Positions 29,600 to 40,339 of a stretch of 64,000 nt of DNA are shown here, piece after piece. A model generated the notes under the pieces. The model ran no database searches. It had not been told where the DNA came from and was given only the letters and a program-made list of their open reading frames with translations. Every line of letters starts with the position of its first letter. Positions within the stretch are counted from its first letter, which is position 1. The translations under genes were made by a program, and so were the position numbers. Origin of the DNA: Phytophthora sp. 'mugwort' (Eukaryota > Oomycota > Peronosporomycetes > Peronosporales > Peronosporaceae); assembly GCA_033558025.1 (NCBI GenBank), contig JAUCEF010000001.1:1364001-1428000 (forward strand). The letters are read 5' to 3'.

Positions 29600-31325
29600 G
29601 ACAGCTTCTTTGTCTTCGTTTTTCGCTTTCGTTCGACTTCTTCTTGGATCCGACTGATTTCGATTTCTTCTCGCTGACAGCAGCACCACGCTGTCGCTTT
29701 CTTCTTGATTTTAGCGGCCTCTTCCACCTCTATTGCTGTCGTCTCCAGGTATATTGGATCACTTTGATACTCTTCTGGGACGAACGGGAGAATCTTCTTA
29801 TGAATATCGTGAATCTTTTCAGCTTTCTCTGATGGCTAAGGGAGGGTTCGGAGGGTTCAATTAAGGTCATGAGTAGCGCTGTTTGCCGAGTTTTCCCTTC
29901 TCTTGTGACGAATATAGAATGTTTTGAGGCGGACTTGAGTTTCACACGGCGCTCAGCGACACCTGGCGCTGTCTTCGGCATGCTTGAAAAGTTGGAACTT
30001 TTTGATCAGAGGTAGATTATGGTACAGCGCGGACAGCGCACTGTTGAAATCCTTGAATGTGTGGGCATCATCCTCGCACGACACAAATTTGCTTGCGGCT
30101 GACTGCTGTACGAGCTCTCCTGCTTGCGCTGCCGTCCAGCATTCATTGCGGTTGTGCTTACGCCTAATCTGGCCAAATGACCGATCACATGCGTTTTTAG
30201 CGAGTCCTTTCACAAAAAAACTTCATGTTGGCTCCTCCCAGATAGCCTGCGTCGACCATTCAGCTGAAGTACATCATCACTGCGTTATTATTGTTTTGGC
30301 CCGTGCAATTGTAAACATATAGGGTGAGAATGTTACTTCCAGGGCTTCGCTTCGGGATCATATTCTCCTCGCGCAGAAAATACTGCACCATGCTGATCAC
30401 TTCATTGCTACCCTTACCGCCATTCCGCTCCGAGTAGACAAAGTTTCGTTGTCTGTTATCGTTTGCCAGAAATACGCCAACACAAACACAGCGAGGAGAG
30501 CAAGGAAATAATAAGCGGATGGTGTCTGGGGGTCGTTTGATAGTGTGACATTTTTGCGAGAATCCATAGTAGCAACGAAGTTTGTACCGACAGCTTCATC
30601 TCGATCTTGCAAGTACTGGAATTTAACATCGAAACATAAGTACAAAACAAAATGATTGTTAGCTTACTTAACTAGAATCAAGCGTAACAAAAGAGGGTTA
30701 CCTCATGACACGGGCGTTCTTCACGTGCTCGCCAAACTCTCGATCCCGTAATTCACTGTCAGCGGTGTCGGTAGACATATGCTTAATTATCGTCTTGAAT
30801 AGAGAGCAAAGATCGCAAACGTTACATCGGGCGGCGCGAATTCGGATGTCGTGGCAGCACGACATGGTAATCTGGAAGAACAAAATATAGCGCAGCAGCG
30901 TGCGGGACTTAATGTAAATGTTTGATAGTGGGTAGCGCAGTCTGTAGTGTCGATCCCAGGTCAGATAGGAAAGCAGCATCTGACCGGCTGCTCGGCGTAG
31001 TAGTTCACGGTGAGACCGTCCTTCTCCTGGCTTTTTCTCATCTTGATTGTCACTATTTCTCCGACGATGTAGGCAACCTCCTCGAGCCAATGTTTAATAT
31101 GATTCGTGCCGACCTTCGCTGCATCTTAATTAGCAGCTTCACTATGCACTGGCGACATCATGGTTGAGTGGACGCCGGTATCTGATTATGGAGGCATCAC
31201 CAAAATCGTAGCCCGCAGCGATGGTCCGCCACACAACTCCAACGACCGGAAGCATGTAAGCGTAGCGTCTCCACTCTTTTAATGGAGATAGACGAGCAGA
31301 TGAATCACACAGCCTCGGCAACATA
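29600..31325 (-). pseudogene. DUF7869-like transposon protein (DDE-type), broken
   Basis: Minus-strand frames form one protein of over 500 residues. The N-terminal part has EWRRYAYMLPVVGVV and a lesion-interrupted middle; then RAARCNVCDLCSLFKTIIKH (C-x2-C-x2-C motif); then AVGTNFVATMDSRKNVTLSN and SAYYFLALLAVFVLAYF, where the first acidic block lies; then NNNAVMMYFS and FFVKGLAKNACDRSFGQIRR, the 'K-G-H-T-K-N-x-x-D-R-x-F-G' block typical of DUF7869 proteins; and a basic coiled-coil tail (EEIEISRIQEEVERKRKTKT). Oomycete genomes carry many copies of this class, thought to be DDE transposases. The order and spacing of blocks support one gene with about five frameshifts. Confidence 0.55.
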
Positions 31326-31336
31326 TAGAGACGCCA

Positions 31337-31713
31337 TGACAGTTACATGCTTCTCAATTTTGTCACTTCGATAGAGACTGTACCAGATCTGTAATAGGTG
31401 TACTAAAGTTCACTAAGTGATGTAGCTAAACATCACTATGACGTCGACGGTAATGACGTCATGGATAGGTACCACAGATGGTACAAAGACCTCAGAGCCA
31501 CTCAATAGGATAACATCTAGGGTACTTTGTAGGTGACTAATAGTTAGTATATAGACGCATTAAAAGGGGACACCTATAAATACATCCAGTCTATATTCTA
31601 CCTAATTTTGGTAACAGTCCAACAGGCCAGGGACTAGTGAACTGCCGTGCACTAAGAGTTTGTATACTCACCGGAAGTCACTTCCTGTGCGCAGGGTGTT
31701 GTGTGCCCCGTCA
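31337..31713 (+). repeat. 5' LTR of gypsy element 1
   Basis: From about 31410 on, nearly identical to 36955-37265 (for example CTATGACGTCGACGGTAATG, AGGATAACATCTAGGGTACT, GGGGACACCTATAAATA). The first 70 bases are more diverged. It contains a TATAAATA box at about 31575 and ends GTGCCCCGTCA at 31713. Confidence 0.8.
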
Positions 31714-31782
31714 CACTTGGTAGCACTTGTAGTCATCCACGCCTACTCGGGTTACTACATGAAACCACTGGGTCCTTGCAAC

Positions 31783-32600
31783 ATGGACCGGACTGAGTTT
31801 TCTCATCTGAACGACTCACAGTTCGAGTCCGTTCGTAAGATGACTGGCATCTTTGGTATGGATGCCTTGCGCATCCTGGCGTCATCAACGCAAGCTGAGC
31901 AGTTCGAACGCGGTCACGCGTTCGATATGTATGGGCGGGGGCTCATCGAAGATGTTCGGATTAACCTGTAAGTTCCGACCGCAGAGACGAAACCGTCAAC
32001 CCAAGCCGTTGAAGCTGGAGGTAACCCGTACGAGGGGAAGAAATGTGAAATCCTTCACTTCTGGGTGCGAGAAGTAGCACGCAATGGATGCGGCTCTCAT
32101 CTCTCGGAGCCTGGCTTTTTTTGCCCTTCCTACATTAGAGGTCGTGTTAAGGATTGGGGGTATATGCGGGAAGTGACAACGCCTGGATGCTTCGAATCCT
32201 GGGCTCTGTTGTGTGAGTAACTTTGAGCCGCGTCCTTCCCGGCGAACAACGATTCCCGCCAGCGGTCACGCTTCCTGTCATGTAAACAGGGAGGACGTGA
32301 GCTGCACGAGTACATCCAAGCTATGCGGTAGGTCACCGCATCTCACGAGGGAAATCCACTCCATGAACACATCAAGGTGACAGTGCTCATGGACGGCCTA
32401 AGCGTAGGCCCGGCCCGCCCCAGCTATTTCGGGTGCAGGCTAATACTGTGGAGAAGCCGATCCAAGTCGCCCTCCAAGAGGAGTACAGTCATCGCCATCC
32501 GCGCACGCCGGCGGCGATGTGGCGAGGAGCAGCGACACTAAGTCGCAGGAGCCTCAGCGGGCCATTTCACATGTAACTTGAGCTCGCCGAGCAGCACGAT
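31783..32600 (+). pseudogene. Gypsy element 1 gag remnant
   Basis: Plus-strand frames: RTEFSHLNDSQFESVRKMTG; then VREVARNGCGSHLSEPGFFC and RGRVKDWGYMREVTTPGCFE, the gag 'G-R-A-K-x-W' segment; then RSRFLSCKQGGRELHEYIQA and HEHIKVTVLMDGLSVGPARP. These are the helices of a Ty3-type capsid domain in their normal order. Frameshifts and stops occur in between; a zinc knuckle is not clearly preserved. Confidence 0.6.
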
Positions 32601-32796
32601 ATTCGCTGCTATAGTTATGGTAAGCTAGGGTGCATGGTACGTGCCTGTCCTGCGTGGTGACAACGAAAACGTTTCCCTCCCAAGCCCATCGCGGTCAAAG
32701 GTCGCTAGTAAAGGCCGCGACCCCCTGGGCAGGGGAACGCAGTACACCAGTAGGGGCGGTGCGCCCTACTGGGGAAGATCTAAGTCTTCATGAGCG

Positions 32797-33200
32797 GTGC
32801 ACAGGTGGCGCGCACCTGGAGACTTAGCCCCTGAGAGTATTAGCACTCTCGAATCGAAGAAGGGCAGCGTTGGGCTAATAGGACACGCAAGTGTACGGGG
32901 ATATACCCATCCGTTCCGAGTCTTGATAGACTCCGGGGTGTCGAAGAACTTCGCACGCTGCCAGACTGTTGCGGAAAACTGCTACAAGCTGGCCGATGCT
33001 TTACGAAAAAGCCAAGGCAACGGGAGAGTGTCGGTACAACTGGCCGACGGAACGGTGGTTACCGTTCCTAAGATCCATGTGGATATAGCTGTGAATTTCA
33101 TGGACTTCGACAGCTGTAGCATTTTACTGTTTTGGAGATGGACACGTATGACTTGATCCTGAGATGCCCTGGCTCGAGAAACATGAGCCACGTGTCGATC
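32797..33200 (+). pseudogene. Gypsy element 1 aspartic protease
   Basis: The frame contains HPFRVLIDSGVSKNFARCQT, the retropepsin active-site motif D-S-G-A/V-S, then VSVQLADGTVVTVPKIHVDI and the flap region. A shift near 33125 leads to MDTYDLILRCPG (normally 'Y-D-x-I-L-G-M-P-W'). About 120 residues, normal for a retropepsin. Confidence 0.7.
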
Positions 33201-33510
33201 GGTGGAGTAAAGGCATCGGGGCCAGGCGGCCCGCAGTTACTGGTAGATGTATTCTTGAGTCATGTCCCCTATTCTGTCAGGGACTGGGGCATCCGAAAAG
33301 GGCGCCGGGATGCAGGAGCATCCAGTGATTTTTGGAAGCCGCCGACGTATGGAGCGACTCCCTAGAAGCGATGGCAGCAGAAGCTGCACCTGGTCAAGTG
33401 CGGCAGTCCCTACATGATAGCCCTCGACCCCCGCCGGAATCTAGACCGGCGGCCAAGACTTCAAGGTGGTGGTGCCGGGTGGCATCGACCAGGTGGGTAA
33501 CCTAGGTCTA

Positions 33511-33726
33511 CACCAAGTCACCCAGCCTGGAACTGGCGAGGAAGACGCGCTAGGTGCTTCCTGTGTAGGTAACCATGTTCCACACCGAGTCACCCAGACA
33601 GAAACTGGCGAGGAAGGCGCAGAATGCGCTACTTGTGTGGATCACCTTGTTCCACACCAGGTCGCCCAGACCTTAACTGAAGAAGAAGTGGCGAGACGCA
33701 CTTCTTGTGTGGGTACCATGTTCCAC
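33511..33726 (+). repeat. 72-bp minisatellite, three imperfect copies, in frame
   Basis: Copies start at 33511, 33583 and 33655 with period 72 bases (24 codons), a fourth start being visible at about 33727. Each encodes a variant of HQVTQPGTGEEDALGASCVG. It lies between the protease and the RNase H remnants, where RT should be, inside the open frame 33466-33738. Confidence 0.75.
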
Positions 33727-34047
33727 ACGAAGCACTAGAGGCTTTGGACGTCGTCAATGAGACATCCACAGACATGGGTAACGAAGTACCACGTCGCGGT
33801 CGCCGTCGACGACATAGTCGACACCGCAAGTCGAGTCTGAAGTCACTTCAGACTGGAGTCCCTTCAAGCGACTCGGAGCCCATGGCCCGGGTTCTTCCGA
33901 CGCGGCAAGTCGAAGGGTATTATCACATCTCGACGGCGAGAGCGGTCATCAACTTGGACAGCGCCAAGGTCCCAGAAGGTCCTGAGGAAGTAGATGGGCT
34001 TGTCCAACTACCTCTACAAGTACAGTGAAGGGTACGCGGACCCTTAT

Positions 34048-34560
34048 CGGATCGTCTGAAGAAGGATACTGACTGGCACTTGGAGCATCAGGAAGCCTTT
34101 GGCAATGTCAAGGCAAGCCTTCAGAAGGTGTCTGTCCTGGGACTGCCGGACGAGACAAAGTCGTTCAGCGTCGTCTGCGATTATGCTAGCTGATGTGCAT
34201 TGCTGCAGCACGATGCTGTATAACGTGAACGAGTGATCACGTTTCAGTCCAGGCAGCTCAAGGCTGCCCGACGGAACTACCCCGTTCATGGTAAGGAGAT
34301 ACTTGCAATGAAGTACGCCCTTGTCAAGTTCCGGTGCACCTCCTGGGCTCCCATCCCTTTGTACACCGATCACGCATCCTTGAGGATGGCGGCGAATTCG
34401 CCTCATTTGTCCCAAATGATGGCGAGGCAGCTGACCTTCTTCGCGGAGTACAACTTCCGCGACGAACACAAACCTGATAAGCTCAACGTTCTTGCCGACG
34501 CGTTGTCACGCAGGCCGGACTACGATCTGGCACACATCAGTCGTGCCACGACCGATCAAT
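34048..34560 (+). pseudogene. Gypsy element 1 RT/RNase H junction and RNase H
   Basis: DTDWHLEHQEAFGNVKASLQ opens the RNase H region; SFSVVCDYAS carries its first Asp, followed by a stop; then VITFQSRQLKAARRNYPVHG with the catalytic Glu in GKEILAMKYAL, PLYTDHASLRMAAN with the third acidic site, and FFAEYNFRDEHKPDKLNVLA-DALSRRPDY with the last. This is the complete Ty3-type RNase H order. RT itself has not been found upstream. Confidence 0.75.
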
Positions 34561-34611
34561 ACGATAAGATGCGCATGACCAGACATGGTGCGGCATATAC
34601 CATTGACCTGT

Positions 34612-35236
34612 CTAAGTCGATGACGATCCACCTGACGTTATACGTGGGAATTCTGACGCGGTACCATGATCCGCAGGGCTCAACAACCCCGTCGCCCCCG
34701 GCTCCTGGAAGCGAGGCTGAGACTCTTCCATCTGAGAGTGCCCAGTGCCAGAAGCCCAGGTCCCTTGCGGGGGCGCGGAAGGGGCTCCATACGGAAGGAA
34801 TCCCGGCTGCATACGACGAGTATGAGCCATACTGATACGGCTAGGAGTACGAAGGAGGCGCTCCCGCCTGGGGCACAGGCCGCAGGAGGTCCCGAACGAG
34901 AGACAACTCCCGTTGGACTCGGTCCATGGACGCCCAAAAGGCATCCAGACGTTGGAAAATCTCGTCCACGTCATTCGTACGACGGTCGACTCGTCCTTCA
35001 AGGGCCGACAAGTCATCGGCCAGACGATTCACGTCGTCACGAATCGGCCCAAGGATACCAGCGCTCCCGGGCTGGGCAGCGCCAGCCCCGCCCTCATCAA
35101 GTCCAAGCGCAATCTCGACTCGGTTACGACGAGCGGCGTCTTCAACGGCCCGAGGTGGGGTCGAAGGCGGCACACCAGGTCCTGAGCCGAACCGGAGGGG
35201 CAGCGCCTCATAATCGTACTTGTTCGAGGGCATCAC
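34612..35236 (-). pseudogene. Antisense gag-like coiled-coil ORF inside gypsy element 1
   Basis: The minus strand from 35236 reads MMPSNKYDYEALPLRFGSGP, a Pro/Arg-rich stretch and a heptad coil (DDVNRLADDLSALEGRVDRR, FQRLDAFWASMDRVQRELSL), stopping after about 130 codons; a further frame continues to 34612. The 131-codon part is intact and has protein-like composition, unlike the plus-strand frames opposite. It occupies the place where the integrase of the sense element should be. It may be an inserted piece of another element or an antisense gene of this family. Confidence 0.45.
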
Positions 35237-35253
35237 TACCTCTCCTCGACCGT

Positions 35254-35323
35254 AATGGGGAGACCCACTACCACGTGGAGCGTGTGCTAATGGGGAGACC
35301 CACTACCACGTGGAGCGTGTGCT
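35254..35323. repeat. 35-bp tandem duplication at the chromodomain entry
   Basis: The 35 bases starting TAATGGGGAGACCCACTACC occur at 35254 and again at 35289. As 35 is not a multiple of three, the duplication shifts the frame of the chromodomain that follows. Confidence 0.85.
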
Positions 35324-35480
35324 CCAGGAGCGGCGCGTTCACGGAAAGCGCCAGCTCCGCGTGAAGTGGAGGGGGTACTCGGAAGCTAAGTGCTCCTGGG
35401 AGCCGTACGAACGGCTCCAGGCTGATTGCCCGAAGGCTGTCGCGATCTGGAACAGAATCGAGCACGGCTTCGTAAGTAGT
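35290..35480 (+). pseudogene. Chromodomain of gypsy element 1
   Basis: Plus strand: HVERVLQERRVHGKRQLRVK, WRGYSEAKCSWEPYERL and CPKAVAIWNRI. This is the chromodomain pattern (Y/V-E-V-E-x-I-L, K-V-x-W-x-G-Y, x-x-x-W-E-P) found at the C-terminus of chromovirus integrases, where it guides insertion to marked chromatin. The integrase in front of it is missing. Confidence 0.75.
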
Positions 35481-36690
35481 TCAGACTTTCTTGCCCGAAC
35501 GGGGTGTGGTCGTAGAGCCAAGATCATAACCGCGCTCATTATGAGCGCTAGAAGCAGAGTGCTTCTGCAATTTTCGAGAGAGCTGCCGTTTGCCTACCAC
35601 ATGGGCAAACTCAATACGCAGATCTCGGAGGTCGAGCATGGCCTCCAGGGTGAGATCCGCCGGAGAACCTCGACTTGTCCTTGTGAGCAGCGAGTAGCTG
35701 CCCACTTTCAAAAGACGGCCTGGGCCTCTTGGAAAGCGGCACGGTGTGGGGGCATCACGGCTGGATAACCCCACACATGTCGAAGTCCCGACCGGATCCC
35801 TGGCTTCTTTCGACGGATCGCGAACTCTTTGAAAGGGATGTGGTGCGGTGCTAGGGAGTTCGGTTTGAACAGGAGCAGCTTGGCCACCAGGTGGCGCTCA
35901 TAAGCGACCCTAGAAGAGCGTCCGCCGATAGGCACGCGAGGCGGGATCATGTAGGCAACAGCTCCGTGGGACTCCTCAGGAGGGAAGTACCCGATGTGTA
36001 AGGCGGTCCCCCACGACCAGGTGAAAAGTACTTCACAGGCGACCGGGTTGCCGGGGCCCGCACTCCCTTATGACGTGCAGCCTGGTACTCCGACTGCTGC
36101 CCGTCGAGATCGTTGGAGATCTCTTGGCCGACTAGGCCCTATTCCTCCTCGTCAGATGAAGAACTGAAGAGGCCCTTGTTCGTGAGCGCGAGGGTCCCAT
36201 ACCCTTCACGGATCGGAGAACTGGAGGCAGCCCGCCGCTTACGGCTGCTTCCGAGGCTGCTGCAGCCTTAGCAGCCTTGACGCGGGCACTTGCCTCAGCG
36301 AGCGTTAAGTTCTTGACTGGAGAAACAAGGTTTCGCTTTGTACTCCCTGAATGAGCACAGGCTCCCCTGAAACTCGGGGGTCTTCGGCGCGTCGCCATCG
36401 TCGCCGTTATGGCTAGACAGCGGGGTACGGGACCCAAGCGAGTCCGACTGACTCGGATTGCCGTCAGACCCCTTGACGAGCGGGATCTCGTTATCGCCCC
36501 AGGACATGGGAGACTTGTCCGAGTCCTCCTCATAGTCCATAGTGAACTCAGGGTCCTCCTCAGGCAGTTCAGGTGCCTTGGGGGTCACCTTGGATGCCAC
36601 CTTGGTGGATTCCTTAGCGGCAGAGTGACAGCTTAGAGCTCTTAGCCTGCTGCTTCGAAGCAACAAGCTTGGCAGGCGTTTTCGCACCGC
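35481..36690 (-). pseudogene. Antisense acidic/Ser-rich coding remnants upstream of the 3' LTR
   Basis: Minus-strand frames: KVASKVTPKAPELPEEDPEF, KSPMSWGDNEIPLVKGSDGN (36687-36295), then ASARVKAAKAAAASEAAVSG (to 36132), then HLVAKLLLFKPNSLAPHHIP (35950-35708) and LTLEAMLDLRDLRIEFAHVV (35774-35481). Together with 34612-35236 they form a nearly continuous antisense coding signal. The protein family is not known to me. 36691-36899 is a purine-rich non-coding leader to the LTR. Confidence 0.4.
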
Positions 36691-36899
36691 TGCCAGACCA
36701 AATCCTGGTCATGCTTCAGGCTGATGTGGAAGCCGAGAAAAAGAAGAACACGCGGAAGTGCTCGGTCTCAAAAGGAAATAAGCCGGCTGCGGAAACCAAC
36801 CGCAGCGAAGTCGATGTAATTCGACTTGGAGAGTGAAAGGCGGCGATTTCCTTTCACTCGCCCTGGATGGTCGGTAAGCCGAACCTATGTGGGGGAGGA

Positions 36900-37265
36900 T
36901 GTAACGCGGTTACATGAAGAGTACCAAGTCACTCTTTAGAGCAGGTGCACCCAAGTACACGAAGTAATGTAGCTAAACATCACTATGACGTCGACGGTAA
37001 TGACGTCATGGATAGGTACCACAGATATGGTACAAAGACCTCAGAGCCACTCAATAGGATAACATCTAGGGTACTTTGTAGGTGACTAATAGTTAGTATA
37101 TAGACGCATTAAGAGGGGACACCTATAAATATATCCAGTCTAAATTCTACCTAATCTTGGTAACAGTCCCACAGGCCAGGGACTAGTGAAAACTGCCGTT
37201 CACTGAGAGTTTGTAATTCTCCGGAAGTCACACTTCCTGTGCGCAGGGTGTTGTGTGCCCCGTCA
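36900..37265 (+). repeat. 3' LTR of gypsy element 1
   Basis: Begins TGTAACGCGG directly after the purine tract and ends GTGCCCCGTCA. Contains the same TATAAATA box (about 37123) as the 5' copy. The core of about 300 bp differs from the left copy at only scattered positions, so the element is younger than its shattered coding region suggests, or was made from already defective RNA. Confidence 0.85.
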
Positions 37266-37870
37266 CGCAGAGGGCCCTGCGACGAAGACGAAGACTTCAC
37301 ACGTTGGCAAGTCTCGCAGGGACGAACCCCTTTTCGGATCCACTTGTACACGCGAGGCCAGAAAAAGCCGCGGGAAAGAGCAGCAAACGTCTTCTTGCTG
37401 TCTAATGAACACTGACGGGAGCGCCGTGGTATTCATGAATCAAGGCAAGCACAAAGGGCGTCACCAGCCGCAATGGCGACGCGGAGTGAGTCGAAGGCAT
37501 CCATTGTATACATCAGGTGGGCGGGTGAAGCTGATAACGCTTGGGGCGGTTGCCAGTTCGACCTGTCGACTTCTCCAATAATGACGACCTGGCATCCCGA
37601 AGATATGTGATGATGGCACGTGTAAAACGAAGCATTGTCATATGCCTTTAGGATATGCTCGCGGAGCGGCGGCACCGAAACCGTCGTGTCGATACCAAGC
37701 TCAACACAGCAAGCACATTCGCCGTCTCGTCACCGTCGTTAGGATCCTGATAGCCAATGTCGCGCCTCGAATCATAGTCCGGACGGCGGGTCAGCGCGTC
37801 AGTGAGAATAATATTCCTGCCGGGTTTGTAATGTACTCGAAGTTGAACTCGGCGAAGAATGAGAACCACA
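37266..37870 (-). pseudogene. Gypsy fragment: RNase H end to integrase zinc-binding domain
   Basis: Minus strand from 37870: LRVHYKPGRNIILTDALTRR, PDYDSRRDIG (end of RNase H); then, after frame changes, a region equal to the 'H-E-Y-H-D-A-P' His pair and YKWIRKGVRPCETCQRVKSS with the C-x2-C of the H2C2 integrase finger. The reading ends at QGPLR where the LTR of gypsy element 1 begins. A different gypsy copy in opposite orientation. Confidence 0.65.
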
Positions 37871-38276
37871 TTTATACGTTTGTAACCGTGGTCAATGGTT
37901 GAGGAACGGATCGGGAGGGTCCATTCATAACTCTAAACATCTTAAATCGAGTAAAGAATGTACACAGCTGGACCCTTACAGGTCGAAGCTTCCTGTCATC
38001 ATGGTGGCTTGTGCGAAATGTCCAGCTTCAATGCCATTGTGCCAGTCCGATATGCCAGCGCCAGAAATGGTAGCCCCGGCGTTTTTGATTAAGAAGATCG
38101 TCACCCTAAGCATCATTGCGGCGATTAGTAGAACTGTTTGCAGCTATCTTACTGAAGTGAGTGGAGAACCGACTGCCACGTGTACAGGTGCGCTTGGACA
38201 TTCGATGTCAGTGCTGAAGAGGTTCCGTTGAGTAGTTTCTGAGGCACTAACCCGACCGACCCCTGTGGGTGTGCCA

Positions 38277-38370
38277 CAATTGGGAGGTAACGCTCCTCGG
38301 AGCCCTTCGTCGTCAACTACGGACAATTGGGAGGTAACACTCCTCGAAGCCCTTCATCGTCAACTATGGA
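38277..38370. repeat. 47-bp tandem duplication
   Basis: Two copies (38277-38323, 38324-38370), each starting CAATTGGGAGGTAAC, differing at about five positions. 37871-38276 holds no supported gene. Confidence 0.8.
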
Positions 38371-38951
38371 CATACACGCGACACAACTCGCATGGTGAGA
38401 CTGTCGCGGTCATTCCTCGCCGGGGTTCTCACGACCCCGACGGGGAGTGGCCGCCAACCACATCAAAATTTGGCGTTTGATGCCCCCGTTGGCGATCTTG
38501 AAGAAGGATTGCCATAAATCACATTGTTGTTCTCGAGCTCTGCCCGTTCCGTTCGACACACACGTGGGCCACCAGGTTGCTCTAGGATGCCTCGCTGTAA
38601 TTATATCGCCCAGACGTTTAGTGATCGTTCTAAAAACCGAGCAACAGGAATCACGCCATGCCACGAGGTCTCTTCCGCCTGCAACGCTTCTGAAACGATT
38701 GGCCAAGCAGCGACTGACGTCGAATGCACATCACGCGGAGCGTGTCGCACACAAACCAAGTCGAGTGAAAACCCCAACTCCACGATCTGCTCCAGATCAG
38801 GCATCTGGATATGTGAACACAGCATCAGTCTTGGCGTTGGCGAAGCAGCGCGCATTGCGGCTGGAAAAAAGACGCTGCGACCGAGGCGTAGCGTGATGGG
38901 CTGTTGTGGGTCAAGGATAATCAGGGTGTCGACCACTCACTGAGGAGCGGA
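38371..38951. other. Unassigned coding-like stretch left of LTR
   Basis: Both strands have open frames (38447-38896 plus, 38936-38601 minus). The minus frame reads IILDPQQPITLRLGRSVFFP and DLEQIVELGFSLDLVCVRHA; neither matches a known domain. The stretch ends where the LTR begins. Confidence 0.25.
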
Positions 38952-39137
38952 TGTTGTGAGCAGCCGAGGTCATAGCTGGCATAGCGATATAAGGACAAGG
39001 GAGGACGAGCAGAAGAGGGTCTTCTTGGTATGGGGACGACCCGTAAGCTAGTTACGTACTCTAAGCTCATTCGGCGATTGGATCAATACAGGTAAAGGAA
39101 TCCTAAGGAGCTTCCCTAGCAAGTGTCTGTGTATCTT
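38952..39137 (+). repeat. 5' LTR of gypsy element 2
   Basis: Begins TGTTGTGAGCAGCCG; clear similarity to the solo LTR 18248-18436 in opposite orientation. Gag starts about 350 bp downstream. No matching 3' LTR was seen after 48545, so the element is truncated on the right. Confidence 0.7.
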
Positions 39138-39484
39138 GGACCGAATTCAAAGTATACTTTAGTGGGGTGCTGAAAAGCAACCGCCAAGGTTCGAAGACAA
39201 GAAGGAAACCGTAGTGCCGCTAGCATGGGTATGGCCCTGAATAATAATTGGATGGGCGCTACGAAATCGGGATGCGTGCTGCATCCGCGCTGAGCGGCTA
39301 AAGCAACCAGCTCGGTCCAATCGATCTCGACGAACACGAATCACTCAAGTACCGGCAGAGGTTCCACACGCAAGCCCGGGAAACTGGCGAGTGGCAGTAT
39401 CGCTGCCGTTGCTTCTACAACGATTATGGTGGGAGCTCTTACGGCCAACGCGCACCCCACCGTTCAGCAACCAATTTCGCGTTC

Positions 39485-40030
39485 ATGGCGCGACCGAAGT
39501 ACAAGAGCTCGGGCGAGGACGAGCATACCACTATCCGCAGCGTGCACAGCTCGTTCGGCGAGGCTCTGTTGGACACACTGTGCGAAAAGTATGTTCCACG
39601 AATAAGACCGACCAGGTGGAGCAATTCCTGTAAATACACCGTTGAGAGTTGCAAGAGCAAGATTCTCCCCAACTTCAAGGATCTATTCAAGCGTGAGCTC
39701 AAGATGGACGAGAGTAGGAATGATGTACAAGCTTAAGTTGTAACATACCTGCTCGCATGTAACACGATCATCCGTATCAATGGCCAGGTGGGTCTGTGCA
39801 CGGCCGACGCTGCTACGAAATAGAAGTACAGGGTCCTCATTGACTCGTTTCCAGAACGCCTAAAGCAGCGTGTCAACAATGAGATCGACTACAATTCGGA
39901 TATTAAGGCACAGTATACCGACGCTCATCTCGCTCGTCTTATCCATCACGTCGCAGACGCTGGAGCAGGGAAAGATCGATCACGCGTTCCGGATGGCGGG
40001 TCAAAGCGGAGCCTGACTAATTTGTCCAGT
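39485..40030 (+). pseudogene. Gypsy element 2 gag
   Basis: The frame reads DLFKRELKMDESRNDVQA, stop, then LLACNTIIRINGQVGLCTAD, a stop, and VLIDSFPERLKQRVNNEIDY, LARLIHHVADAGAGKDRS. The helix order and the 'L-x-x-x-L-P-x-x-L-K' pattern match Ty3-type gag capsid domains of oomycete elements. A degenerate zinc-knuckle region may follow at 40130-40360. Confidence 0.55.
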
Positions 40031-40339
40031 GACCCTCGCACCCGAAAAGGCCCAAGGTCCCGACCCACTCGTCTGGCCAGGGCAATGGCAAACCGAAGCG
40101 GGGGTTCAGAAGAAACACATCGACTATCGTGCCGTACGGTTTACAGAAGCAGGCGATGATACGATCAAGGAGAATAGGGGCCTCTCGGAGGACGCTTCAA
40201 CAGCGGCTGCATCATTACACCAGCGCGTGCACTGATGACAAAGCCGACAAAACAAGCAATAGCGGCGTCTCAACCAAATCTTGGCATGGAAAGGGGGAAA
40301 GGGGTGCGCCACTCAGCTTCAGAGAATTAGGGAGTGCTT

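Larger units (their letters stand above)
31337..37265 (+). mobile_element. Ty3/gypsy chromodomain element 1, both LTRs present
   Basis: Bounded by directly repeated LTRs (31337-31713 and 36900-37265). A purine run GTGGGGGAGGA ends at 36899, directly before the 3' LTR, as expected for the polypurine tract. The internal plus strand holds gag, protease, RNase H and chromodomain remnants, while RT and integrase are largely missing. The right LTR abuts, at 37266, minus-strand gypsy integrase sequence, so the element landed in or recombined with another gypsy copy. No clean target duplication is visible, which argues for recombination between copies. Confidence 0.8.

Noticed and set aside
31337..37275. 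Target-site duplication around gypsy element 1
   Set aside because: Flanks CGCCA and CGCAG are only partly alike, and the host sequence is not continuous across the element.
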